From Candidatus Hydrogenedentota bacterium (GTDB lineage: Bacteria > Hydrogenedentota > Hydrogenedentia > Hydrogenedentales > SLHB01), in assembly GCA_003552765.1 (NCBI GenBank), contig PUOI01000533.1, positions 1 to 11,486 of the forward strand: DNA of 11,486 nt, given 5' to 3'. How positions within the stretch are numbered: position 1 is the first letter of the stretch; each line of letters begins with the position of its first letter. This document shows, one piece after another, positions 1 to 6,904 of the stretch. The notes under the pieces are model-generated. The model was not told the origin of the DNA, ran no database searches, and worked only from the letters and a program-made list of their open reading frames with translations. Made by a program: the position numbers and the translations under genes.

Positions 1-500
1 CGCGCCGCCGACGCCAGGCAGGCCGTGCTGGCAAAAACGCCGGCTGGCTCAAGGCCAGCCTCTTGGAGCCTCTTCACATGCTGTTCTACTACGTCATGAT
101 GAGCCAACACCGCCAATACGCGCGAATGCCCATCAGGCTGCGTCTCGAGTATCACGCAATCCAGCACGATCTCGGTCCGCCGGTACGGCACATACTCTTC
201 GGCGCTATACTCAACCATCCGGAAGATTTCATCCCGGGATTGGGAGGGCATCGTCACTATCCGCGTCGTCATTTCATGACGCGGCAGTATCGTGTATACC
301 TCGCCGCCCTGGAGATCATGCTCTTGGACGAATTCCCGCAACGCGCCAGCCAACTCGCCGGTTTCAGCCGGCCAATCGCCCCGCTTGCGCCAGAAACCCG
401 CGATCTCCAACTTTTCTCCGCCGCTCCGGCGCACTTTCAGGGCGGATATGAGATGCTGGTCGAATTGAAGTATGTAGAAGTATGCCGAGCTACGCGCCAC
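1..500 (-). CDS. gspL: GspL/PilM-like assembly protein, N-terminal part (cut by left window edge)
   Basis: Partial gene: 166 residues are visible and the reading frame runs off the left edge. It starts at a GTG (498-500) with a GGAGG 6 bases upstream, and overlaps the end of gspK by 11 bp. The visible part is the cytoplasmic actin-like region shared by GspL and PilM. Residues about 69-80 (YTILPRHEMTTR) and 82-110, containing MPSQSRDEIF and EYSAEEYVPYRRTE, match the typical pattern of a strand ending in a Pro, a positively charged patch, then a helix leading to a 'Pro-Tyr/Phe' turn. In T2SS, GspL recruits the GspE ATPase to the inner-membrane platform, and gspL directly follows gspK in classical operons. 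The membrane helix and periplasmic ferredoxin-like domain lie outside the window, so PilM-type and GspL-type architectures cannot be told apart here. The gene position favours GspL. Confidence 0.8.
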   Translation of the reverse strand, partial: MARSSAYFYILQFDQHLISALKVRRSGGEKLEIAGFWRKRGDWPAETGELAGALREFVQEHDLQGGEVYTILPRHEMTTRIVTMPSQSRDEIFRMVEYSAEEYVPYRRTEIVLDCVILETQPDGHSRVLAVLAHHDVVEQHVKRLQEAGLEPAGVFASTACLASAA

Positions 501-1425
501 CGTAATCCTCCCGCCACTCCAGGACTGTTATATTTTGATCTCTAATTTCAACAGCAGCCACGCTCTTCGCCTGAACCGCGCCACGGCGCTGGCTGGCGGC
601 GCCAGTAACAGTAAACCTTGAAGAGTCTACCCTGCCATATCGTTCAATCGCGGACTTCTTATCCGCACTCAGACGCAAATCATCCAAGAAATAAGCAATG
701 TTGCCTATCCCATCGCCCGTCGCGGCCTCCTCGCCCAGTTCGTCGCGCCCCATCGCGTCAAGGAGAAGCTGCACATCTCCACTGTCCAGTTCAGGGATCG
801 CCTCCAACACCCCGGCCGGGGCCGTGTTGATGTTTATCCGTCCGTCACTCCCCCACACTGTAAGCAAGTCCCGCAAACCAGGTCTATCCTCCGTGCCTTC
901 CCAATCGCGGTCATCCACACCATCCAAGTGCCGTATCTCTTCAATCGACATGAACGCCCGCTGATTGCGCCCGGTTGACTCCCGCCGGGACACGATCTCG
1001 CCCGCCGCTCGAAACCCTATGCCCTCCAGATTCTCGAGCACAGCCCGTGCGGCGTGATTGACGCAGATGAGGCCCTCCTCATCGCGGATCTTGTACTCGC
1101 ATATTTCATCTTCCACCTCATACTCACCCCCGAGATCAAAGATTGCCTCTTCAATGAGGCTCGGCGGGTTCTTCCAGCGTTGATCAAAACTGGTCCGTCC
1201 GCTCAGCCCCATCAGACGATCCATGGCGGCCTTATTCCGAAGCTCAACCATGCCGCGTTGAACAGCTCCCCGCGCCATGTATTGCGCCTGGATACGGTCC
1301 ATATTGTGCGCCGCCACACGCCGTTCAAGCATGGCGCGATGACTAAACCCCAGCACGATAATCGTAAGCAGGGCCACGATCCACACGACCGAAATGAGCA
1401 CAAAACCCTTGGAATCGGTTCTCAT
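490..1425 (-). CDS. gspK: T2SS minor pseudopilin GspK
   Basis: 311 residues, close to the usual GspK length of about 300-330. The N-terminus MRTDSKG|FVLISVVWIV is a short basic leader with a prepilin-peptidase site after Gly7, followed by one hydrophobic helix (about 8-27). Mature position 5 is Ser, not the Glu found in other pseudopilins; absence of that Glu is typical of GspK, which caps the pseudopilus tip with GspI and GspJ. The large globular part contains the family motifs DEEGLICVN (115-123) and NINTAPAGVL (198-207), the latter in a helix-hairpin-helix-like SAM region. The ATG start overlaps the gspJ stop as ATGA (1422-1425), so translation is probably coupled. This is the largest pseudopilin here and sits in the expected order between gspJ and gspL. 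Confidence 0.93.
   Translation of the reverse strand: MRTDSKGFVLISVVWIVALLTIIVLGFSHRAMLERRVAAHNMDRIQAQYMARGAVQRGMVELRNKAAMDRLMGLSGRTSFDQRWKNPPSLIEEAIFDLGGEYEVEDEICEYKIRDEEGLICVNHAARAVLENLEGIGFRAAGEIVSRRESTGRNQRAFMSIEEIRHLDGVDDRDWEGTEDRPGLRDLLTVWGSDGRININTAPAGVLEAIPELDSGDVQLLLDAMGRDELGEEAATGDGIGNIAYFLDDLRLSADKKSAIERYGRVDSSRFTVTGAASQRRGAVQAKSVAAVEIRDQNITVLEWREDYGGA
507..511 (-). promoter_or_regulatory. Ribosome binding site deciding the gspL GTG start
   Basis: The minus strand reads GGAGG six bases before the GTG at 498-500. It lies inside the last codons of gspK, so gspL translation is probably coupled to gspK. It supports the GTG start, since no ATG lies near this position in this frame. Confidence 0.65.
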
Positions 1426-2189
1426 AGCCGGCTCCCTCCGCCCAGGGGGCCCTGCCGGGTATCACCGTCAAGCTCAGTTGTCGGCCCTTGAAAAACCACC
1501 ATGGTGGCGAACGTATTGCTGGTCTCGTTCTCCTCGCCGGCCAAGCTCAACTCGATCCGCATACCCTGAGGCAGCCCCCATCCCTCACGGTTCTCCTCGA
1601 AGACGAGTAGACCGTCTTCCATTTCGTGCCGGTCGCCCAGGGGTTCCTCACCCGCGGGCGGACGCCAGTAATAGCGAAACGAAAGGTCTTCGACGCCATT
1701 GGCCAGATCAAAACTCCGCGTGCGGCCTAACCGGATCCTGGAGCGGGTAACGGCGTCCTCCTCCGGGTCCTCGAGGGGGATGGGGGCGTCCAAAAACGCC
1801 TCTTCCCGTTCGAGGCGGCCTCCGGGCTCGTTGGGCTCGGAACGGATGCGGTACCTTACCCACATCAACCGGAGTTCGCCCCCTTCTTCCACGTCCATGG
1901 ACCGGCCGACGGTGAAAAACTCCACACTGTCCCTGTTACCCTCGAATAAGTGGCTCGCGCCGCTAACTGTGCTTTGCAGCTCGCGAGTCAACAGGGACAT
2001 ACTGATGCGTGCGTCGTGATGAGCATGCAAGTTGGCCTCACTGGCGCGCCAGGTGCGCGTCATCCCATGGAGCGCGGTATACACCGCAGTCATCACCATG
2101 GCCATCATGGTCGTTGCGACAAGCAACTCGGCGAGCGTAAACCCGCGGGTCCCTTGTCTCTTATGCCGCGCCAAACCTGCGGCCGCCAT
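1422..2189 (-). CDS. gspJ: T2SS minor pseudopilin GspJ
   Basis: 255 residues. The leader is 16 residues with several basic positions, with the prepilin-peptidase site in TRG|FTLAELLVA; mature Glu5 is Glu21. One hydrophobic helix follows (about 17-40, rich in Met and Ala). The globular part contains a typical GspJ-like strand region, for example VEFFTVGRS and DLSFRYYW. GspJ joins GspI and GspK in the trimeric pseudopilus tip complex in the inner membrane and periplasm. The start is an ATG at 2187-2189 with a strong GGAGGAG Shine-Dalgarno 8 bases upstream, placing it inside the end of gspI (29 bp overlap). The C-terminal 20 residues are Gly-rich and look unstructured; they are not typical of the family core. 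Confidence 0.9.
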   Translation of the reverse strand: MAAAGLARHKRQGTRGFTLAELLVATTMMAMVMTAVYTALHGMTRTWRASEANLHAHHDARISMSLLTRELQSTVSGASHLFEGNRDSVEFFTVGRSMDVEEGGELRLMWVRYRIRSEPNEPGGRLEREEAFLDAPIPLEDPEEDAVTRSRIRLGRTRSFDLANGVEDLSFRYYWRPPAGEEPLGDRHEMEDGLLVFEENREGWGLPQGMRIELSLAGEENETSNTFATMVVFQGPTTELDGDTRQGPLGGGSRL

Positions 2190-2682
2190 TGAAGCTCCTC
2201 CTTATCAGAATCTGTTCCTCTTCCGGAGCGGGAAGCCGATCCGGGTCCACCAAGGTCTCCACGACATAGGAGAATTCCTGCCCTAACCGGGTCCAGTGGA
2301 TTTCCACACGCAGTTTGCCCAAATACGCCACAGGCAACTGGAAGTCCTCGACGGCCACTTCTGGATCCAGCCATTCCGCGCCGGGCTCCATCTCGGGAGG
2401 TTCAATGTGGACATGCGAGATCTCGTATACCCACACAAAGCGGGGGAATCTTTCCCCGAACTCGCCGGATTGCGTTCCTGGCTCCAGCTCACGCCGCAAA
2501 TCGAGCCGCCCCATGAGTTCCTCCGCCAGAAACCGGGCGTACGTGAAATCCTCGGCATGGGCGCGCGTTAGCGCAGCCTGGCGCATGGCCCCGTGAAGAG
2601 CCACAATGGTGATGCTTAGCAGAGCCATCGCCGTGACAGTCTCCACAAGCAAATACCCCCGCTTATCACGCAGAACGTTCAT
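2161..2682 (-). CDS. gspI: T2SS minor pseudopilin GspI
   Basis: 173 residues, longer than many GspI proteins (often about 120-130). The leader MNVLRDKRG ends at the prepilin-peptidase site, then YLLVETVTAMALLS follows, with Glu14 as mature Glu5. One hydrophobic helix spans about 10-30. The sequence around AEELMGRLDLRRELEPG is typical of GspI, where the helix is followed by an ARxLAEEL-like segment and a strand region. GspI starts the GspI-J-K tip complex that nucleates the pseudopilus. The ATG overlaps the gspH stop as ATGA (2679-2682). The Pro- and acid-rich stretch at about 90-112 and the C-terminal tail account for the extra length. Assignment to GspI rather than a generic minor pilin rests on gene order and the AEEL segment. 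Confidence 0.85.
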   Translation of the reverse strand: MNVLRDKRGYLLVETVTAMALLSITIVALHGAMRQAALTRAHAEDFTYARFLAEELMGRLDLRRELEPGTQSGEFGERFPRFVWVYEISHVHIEPPEMEPGAEWLDPEVAVEDFQLPVAYLGKLRVEIHWTRLGQEFSYVVETLVDPDRLPAPEEEQILIRRSFNGGRRFGAA

Positions 2683-3248
2683 GAACGGGGATCCTCCACC
2701 TCTACGCGGCCCATCCGCCCCAGAACCTCAATACGGAACGGCCGGGCGCGTTGTTCGGTCTGCTCTATCTCTAAGCTTGCCACATCACTGGTGCCCGCGG
2801 GATAGAACGCTATGAAGTAGACACGCTCCACTGTTGACTCCCGTTGAGCGTCGAGGCGTCCAAAACGCAAATGCTGGGGCAGGACGCCCCTGCCGCCACG
2901 GGCGCCAATATCCTCCTCATACACCGGTTCGCCTTGATCGTCCAATCCGGCAAACCCAACCATCCAGTAGCGATGGTCCTCGCCATCAAGATAAACGCGA
3001 AACTCGCGTCCGTCGGTCACCGCCCGTTCCTGAGCATACCTGAGGACAGCCACAAGATCGGATATGCCCCGGTCGATGCGCATGCCGCGGACCGAATCGC
3101 GGTAAATCGGCACGATGGACCCCATAATGAGGCCCAGAAACATCACTACGACGATTAGTTCCATGAGGGTGAACCCCGCGCACGGCGCCCGCCCCTTGCT
3201 TGGGCGCCCTTCGCGCGAACTGGAATCACCGCCTCTGATGGGATTCAT
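2679..3248 (-). CDS. gspH: T2SS minor pseudopilin GspH
   Basis: 189 residues from the chosen ATG at 3246-3248, which has a GGAG seven bases upstream. The frame stays open 10 codons further upstream, but those codons have no comparable binding site. The leader is unusually long, 25 residues, rich in Arg, Lys and Ser, with a Cys at 23. The prepilin-peptidase site is CAG|FTLMELIVVV, with Glu30 as mature Glu5. The helix covers about 26-46. The segment DLVAVLRYAQERAVTDGREFRVYLD is the hallmark of GspH/FimT-type pseudopilins, in which an 'R-A-Q-x-x-A' helix leads into a 'V-x-L' strand. GspH is a minor pseudopilin between the GspG shaft and the tip complex. It lies 81 bp after gspG and overlaps gspI by 4 bp. 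Confidence 0.9.
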   Translation of the reverse strand: MNPIRGGDSSSREGRPSKGRAPCAGFTLMELIVVVMFLGLIMGSIVPIYRDSVRGMRIDRGISDLVAVLRYAQERAVTDGREFRVYLDGEDHRYWMVGFAGLDDQGEPVYEEDIGARGGRGVLPQHLRFGRLDAQRESTVERVYFIAFYPAGTSDVASLEIEQTEQRARPFRIEVLGRMGRVEVEDPRS

Positions 3249-3255
3249 TACTCGT

Positions 3256-3259
3256 CTCC
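3256..3259 (-). promoter_or_regulatory. Ribosome binding site deciding the gspH start
   Basis: The minus strand reads GGAG seven bases before the ATG at 3246-3248. This favours that ATG over the longer reading frame that extends to 3278. Confidence 0.55.
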
Positions 3260-3329
3260 ACGCGCACCCGCCGCCCACACATCCTGGCGCATGCCGCGCG
3301 CGAATCCAGTGGGCCGCAGTCTTGTGGAC

Positions 3330-3716
3330 CTAGTTCAGGTCCCAATTGGTGATGTCGTCACTCGTTCCGGCCTGCTCGTCCGGCCCCATCGAGTATAAGT
3401 CGTAGCGGTTGGGGTTCTGGCTTCCAGGATACTCGTAGACATAATCGTTGCCCCAGGGGTCCTGAGGGACGCCCCGGCGCAAGTACTCGCGTTCGCCGCC
3501 TACGAGGTCCTGCAAACTGCTTGGATACCGATCGTTGTTGTCGATGGCGTACAGGTCGATGGCCTGCTCCAAGTTCACAATGTCGCTCATGGCCCTCGAG
3601 ACACGCGCATCCTCGCCGCGTCCGACATAGTTGACCGTAACCATGCCGGCGAGAATGCCTAGTATCAACGTCACAAGGATCAATTCAATTAGTGTGAAAC
3701 CGCTCTTCGCACTCAT
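3330..3716 (-). CDS. gspG: T2SS major pseudopilin GspG
   Basis: 128 residues, slightly shorter than typical GspG (about 140). The leader is very short: MSAKSG|FTLIELILV, with Glu11 as mature Glu5, followed by the classical hydrophobic helix. The C-terminal half carries the GspG signature: YPSSLQDL, then DPWGNDYVYEYPG, then DLYSMGPDEQAGTSDDITNW. This Asp-rich loop is the calcium-binding site of major pseudopilins and distinguishes GspG from type IV pilins. GspG polymerises into the periplasmic pseudopilus that drives substrate through the secretin. The ATG at 3714-3716 is chosen because GGAGG lies nine bases upstream; a TTG two codons earlier would sit only three bases from that site. The gap from gspF is 116 bp and contains a stem-loop. 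Confidence 0.95.
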   Translation of the reverse strand: MSAKSGFTLIELILVTLILGILAGMVTVNYVGRGEDARVSRAMSDIVNLEQAIDLYAIDNNDRYPSSLQDLVGGEREYLRRGVPQDPWGNDYVYEYPGSQNPNRYDLYSMGPDEQAGTSDDITNWDLN

Positions 3717-3725
3717 TCCCAATCA

Positions 3726-3730
3726 CCTCC
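3726..3730 (-). promoter_or_regulatory. Strong ribosome binding site of gspG
   Basis: The minus strand reads GGAGG nine bases before the ATG at 3714-3716. It fixes that start over the TTG at 3720-3722 and suits a pseudopilin needed in many copies. Confidence 0.65.
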
Positions 3731-3739
3731 ATTCGCTCT

Positions 3740-3760
3740 TCCCGCCTTTAACCGGCGGGA
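3740..3760 (-). promoter_or_regulatory. Stem-loop in the gspF-gspG gap
   Basis: Perfect 7-bp inverted repeat (TCCCGCC and GGCGGGA) around a 7-base loop, lying 24 bases upstream of the gspG start and just ahead of its binding site. No U-run follows on the minus strand, so a simple factor-independent terminator is unlikely. It could protect or process the mRNA so that the major pseudopilin is made in excess; that role is inference. Confidence 0.5.
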
Positions 3761-3838
3761 TCGTGCTCAGCGTCTACCCTCTTCCGGCAATTCGCGGATG
3801 AACGGGCGAAACGTGAACCCCGTTTGCTTCCCTGAGTT

Positions 3839-5050
3839 CTACCCTACATGCGCGGTTAGCGTGAGCATGGGCAACAACATGGCTATAACCAGAAAACCTA
3901 TCACTATTCCCATAATAACGATCAATATGGGTTCAAGAAGCGAGGCCATGGCTTTTACCGCCCGATCGACTTCGACATCGTATGCGTCGGCGATACGCCG
4001 CGTGACCGCGCCAAGCCGTCCGCTCTCCTCGCCCACGGCGAACATGCTCACCACCATGGGCGTAAAATGGGAGCATTGATGCAGGCTCTCGCTTATGCTG
4101 TCACCCTCGGCCACTCGCTCTTGCACGCGCGCCACTTCCTTGGCCACGGCCGTGTTGGTCAGCGTTTCCACCGTGATGCGTAACGAGGTCAGCACGGGAA
4201 CTCCGTTATCCAACAAGGTCCCCAAGGTGCGCGCGAATTTCGCCATCTCATAGCGCTGAATAACGCCCCCGAGCAGCGGCACGCGCAACATGAAGCGGTC
4301 CATCTGTTTTCGGCCCTGATCACTGCGCCAGTACGACCACACCGAGGCGGCGAAGATTGCCACCCCGGCAAGCACGCCCCACCAATACAACGCCATGAAA
4401 TCACAGATGCCCATCACGATGCGGGTGGGCAAGGGCAAGGGGACATCAAAATCCTCGAAGATCGTGATGAATCGCGGAAAAACAAACGAAACCAAGATGA
4501 ATACCGCAATCGTTCCCATCACCAATAGAAACGCCGGGTACACCATGGCGGAGAAGGTCTTGCCCCGCAACTCCTCCTCCTGCTCGCCAAACGCCACGAT
4601 GCGCCATATCACCTCGTCCAGCATCCCGCCAGATTCCCCGGCCCGGATAAGACTGGTGAGCATGGGCGGAAACACTTGGGGATGCCGCTCCATGGCTTCG
4701 GCAAACGTGGAGCCCTTTTGTATGTCGTCCCGAAGTTGCTCGATGATCCGGACCATCTTGGGGTTCTCGGTCTGCTCCACCAAGGTGGAAAATGCGCGCG
4801 TCAGCGGCATGCCGGACTCAAACAGATTGGCGAGCTGGCGGAAGAACAGGTTGCGGTCCTTCAGCCGAACCCGGGTAAGCGCGTAGCGGAGAGAATCCCG
4901 CTTGGATTCGCCGTGATACTCTTCAATCGACAGCGGGAAATAGCCCATGTCGCGCAAGCGCGCCACGGCCGCCCGCTCGTTATCGGCTTCCAGGATGCCC
5001 GACGCCACATCGTTCGGGCCTCGTTTTACCTCATACTGATACTGGGGCAT
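3839..5050 (-). CDS. gspF: T2SS inner-membrane platform protein GspF
   Basis: 403 residues, the standard GspF length. The start MPQYQYEVKRG is the typical N-terminal motif. Two homologous T2SSF helical domains are visible, about 66-188 and 268-389; both contain the repeat hallmarks, LFFRQLANLFESGMPL and FARTLGTLLDNGVPVL, and ESGGML and EESGRL. Membrane helices lie at about 171-191, 222-240 and 372-394. GspF is the polytopic platform that couples the GspE ATPase to pseudopilin insertion. The ATG at 5048-5050 lies within the end of gspE (20 bp overlap), suggesting translational coupling. It belongs to the same family as PilC of type IV pili; the neighbouring GspG calcium signature and gene order favour T2SS. 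Confidence 0.95.
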   Translation of the reverse strand: MPQYQYEVKRGPNDVASGILEADNERAAVARLRDMGYFPLSIEEYHGESKRDSLRYALTRVRLKDRNLFFRQLANLFESGMPLTRAFSTLVEQTENPKMVRIIEQLRDDIQKGSTFAEAMERHPQVFPPMLTSLIRAGESGGMLDEVIWRIVAFGEQEEELRGKTFSAMVYPAFLLVMGTIAVFILVSFVFPRFITIFEDFDVPLPLPTRIVMGICDFMALYWWGVLAGVAIFAASVWSYWRSDQGRKQMDRFMLRVPLLGGVIQRYEMAKFARTLGTLLDNGVPVLTSLRITVETLTNTAVAKEVARVQERVAEGDSISESLHQCSHFTPMVVSMFAVGEESGRLGAVTRRIADAYDVEVDRAVKAMASLLEPILIVIMGIVIGFLVIAMLLPMLTLTAHVG

Positions 5051-6785
5051 CGTGTGACTTCTCTACCATTATGTCATCCATTTCGGATTCCGCCGTAACG
5101 CGGAACACTTCCTCGAACGTGGATTCGCCCTTGTACACTCGCTGCCAGCCGGTTTCCCGCAGCGTCTTCATCCCTTGCGCGCACGCTTTACGCTTGATCT
5201 CGGTCGAAGTGGCGCGATTGACGGTCAGTTCGCGCACCGCGTTGGTGAAGGGAAGCATTTCATAGATGGCCACCCGCCCGCGGTATCCCGTGTAGCGGCA
5301 CCGGTCGCATCCGCGGCCTGTCAATAAATTGGCCCCCTCCAACTGTTCCGGAGTCAGTCCCATCTCCTCCGCCATCCCGGGTTCCGGGGTATACGGCTCA
5401 GCGCAGTGGGGACAGATTCGCCGGACCAAACGCTGCGCCACCGAGGCGATCATGGTGCTCGCGATAAGGAACGGTTCAACCCCCATGTCGGTGAGCCGCG
5501 TCACGGCGCCCGCCGCGTCGTTGGTGTGCAAGGTGCTGAACACCAAGTGGCCCGTCAGACTGGAGCGAATGGCCATTTCGGCCGTCTCGTAGTCGCGAAT
5601 CTCACCCACCAGCATGATGTCGGGATCGTGACGCAGCATCGACCGCAGGGCCGTGGAAAAGTCGAACCCAATCTGAGGCATGACCTGCATCTGCGTGACG
5701 CCCCGGAGCTGGTACTCAATGGGATCCTCAATTGTGATGATCTTGTGCTCGAGTTTGTTTAGTTTGGCCAGTGCGGCGTATAGGGTGGTCGTCTTCCCGC
5801 TACCGGTGGGCCCCGTGACCAGAATCATGCCGTGGGGCTTCTTCAGATAGGAATTGAACGCCGACAAGTCTTCCTGCAAGAACCCAAGCTGGTCCAGCGT
5901 GAGGAACATCGTGGACCGGTTCAAAATACGAATGTTCACTGTCTCGCCATGAGGCGTGGACAGGATAGACACGCGCAAGTCATATTGACCGTCCCCCAAT
6001 GTGGCGAGAATCTTGCCGTCCTGAGGCAAACGTTTTTCGGCGATGTTCAGGTTGGCCATGATCTTCACGCGCGAGACAATCGCCGCGTGAAATCCACGAA
6101 TCGAAGGCGGGGTCGGCGCTTGGTGAAGCACCCCGTCGATCCGGAACCGCACCCGCAAGGTATCTTCGAAGGGTTCGATATGGACGTCGGTGGCGTCGCT
6201 ATCAATAGCCTCCACAATCAACTCGTTCACGAACTTGATGATCGAGGCGTCCACCTGATCGTCGCCCAAGTTCGCCCCTGCCGCCGGGGCGTTCAGGTTC
6301 AAAACCGTCCCGCTCGCCTCGGAATCGCTGATAATCCGCTCCATGGTGTCGGCGCCCACGCCATAGAGCGTCTTCTTAGCGCGTTCGATCTCATCCGGAG
6401 TGGCCACCACGGCGTCGATTCGCCGTTTAAGCACCAAGCGGATATCATCTAGGAGTTGCGCGTTCAAGGGATCGCTAATGGCGACCACCAAGGTGCCATT
6501 GCGCTCTTGAATGGGAACGAAATTGTAATGACTGGCGAACCGGGCGGGGACTTGACTGATCACCTCTTCCGGGATTTCGGTCTTTGAGGGGGTCACGAAT
6601 TGCAGTTCGCAAAAGTCAGCCAAACTGCGGTACAACGCCTCCTCGGTGGCGTAGCCCATCTGAACAAGTGCATCCAGCAAGGTCACGCCGGACTTCTGGG
6701 CTTCGGTTCGCGCCCTGTTCAGGCGCTCCTCATCCACCACATTGTCCCGAATCAGTTGTTTTTCAAATGCTTTTACACTTGCCAC
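5031..6785 (-). CDS. gspE: T2SS assembly ATPase GspE
   Basis: 584 residues from a GTG (6783-6785) with GGAG eight bases upstream. The N-terminal T2SSE_N/MshEN-type region (about 1-145) is followed by the hexameric secretion ATPase core. Key motifs are the Walker A GPTGSGKT (325-332), Asp box TIEDPIEY (351-358), Walker B region DPDIMLVGEIRD (387-398) and His box TLHTNDA (418-424). A zinc-binding tetracysteine is present (Cys458, Cys461, Cys493, Cys496), typical of GspE and PilB. GspE hydrolyses ATP at the cytoplasmic face to power pseudopilus extension through GspF and GspL. The N-terminal region does not show the clear Arg-Leu-Gly pattern of c-di-GMP-binding MshEN domains. It is first in the operon, 119 bp after the anti-sigma gene. 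Confidence 0.96.
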   Translation of the reverse strand: MASVKAFEKQLIRDNVVDEERLNRARTEAQKSGVTLLDALVQMGYATEEALYRSLADFCELQFVTPSKTEIPEEVISQVPARFASHYNFVPIQERNGTLVVAISDPLNAQLLDDIRLVLKRRIDAVVATPDEIERAKKTLYGVGADTMERIISDSEASGTVLNLNAPAAGANLGDDQVDASIIKFVNELIVEAIDSDATDVHIEPFEDTLRVRFRIDGVLHQAPTPPSIRGFHAAIVSRVKIMANLNIAEKRLPQDGKILATLGDGQYDLRVSILSTPHGETVNIRILNRSTMFLTLDQLGFLQEDLSAFNSYLKKPHGMILVTGPTGSGKTTTLYAALAKLNKLEHKIITIEDPIEYQLRGVTQMQVMPQIGFDFSTALRSMLRHDPDIMLVGEIRDYETAEMAIRSSLTGHLVFSTLHTNDAAGAVTRLTDMGVEPFLIASTMIASVAQRLVRRICPHCAEPYTPEPGMAEEMGLTPEQLEGANLLTGRGCDRCRYTGYRGRVAIYEMLPFTNAVRELTVNRATSTEIKRKACAQGMKTLRETGWQRVYKGESTFEEVFRVTAESEMDDIMVEKSHDAPVSV

Positions 6786-6824
6786 TACCGATACTCCAAA
6801 CGCCCAAAGTCGTTGTATATCAAT

Positions 6825-6853
6825 ATCTTATCACAAAGCCACCGGCCCTGCAA
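6825..6853 (-). promoter_or_regulatory. Candidate sigma-70-like promoter of the gsp operon
   Basis: The minus strand has TTGCAG (6848-6853) and TAAGAT (6825-6830) separated by 17 bases, about 40 bases upstream of the gspE GTG. The -35 match is poor and the -10 fair. The region is A+T-rich compared with its surroundings, which supports a promoter here, but an ECF-type promoter cannot be excluded. Confidence 0.3.
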
Positions 6854-6904
6854 TCCATGCGAAAGGCTCTTCATGTTTCGCTCATTGATATGTGTTTGAG
6901 TACT

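Noticed and set aside
42..60. Perfect 7-bp inverted repeat (GGCTGGC, 5-base loop, GCCAGCC)
   Set aside because: It lies within the GspL-like coding sequence, has no T-run after it, and could arise by chance in Ala/Leu/Pro-rich G+C-rich coding DNA.
63..545. Plus-strand 160-codon open frame
   Set aside because: It is antisense to the GspL-like frame on the minus strand, which has a good start, binding site and recognisable family sequence; the plus-strand protein resembles nothing.
5832..6452. Plus-strand 206-codon open frame inside gspE
   Set aside because: It is the mirror of the strongly conserved GspE coding region, where high third-position G+C keeps opposite frames open. No start signal or family motif.
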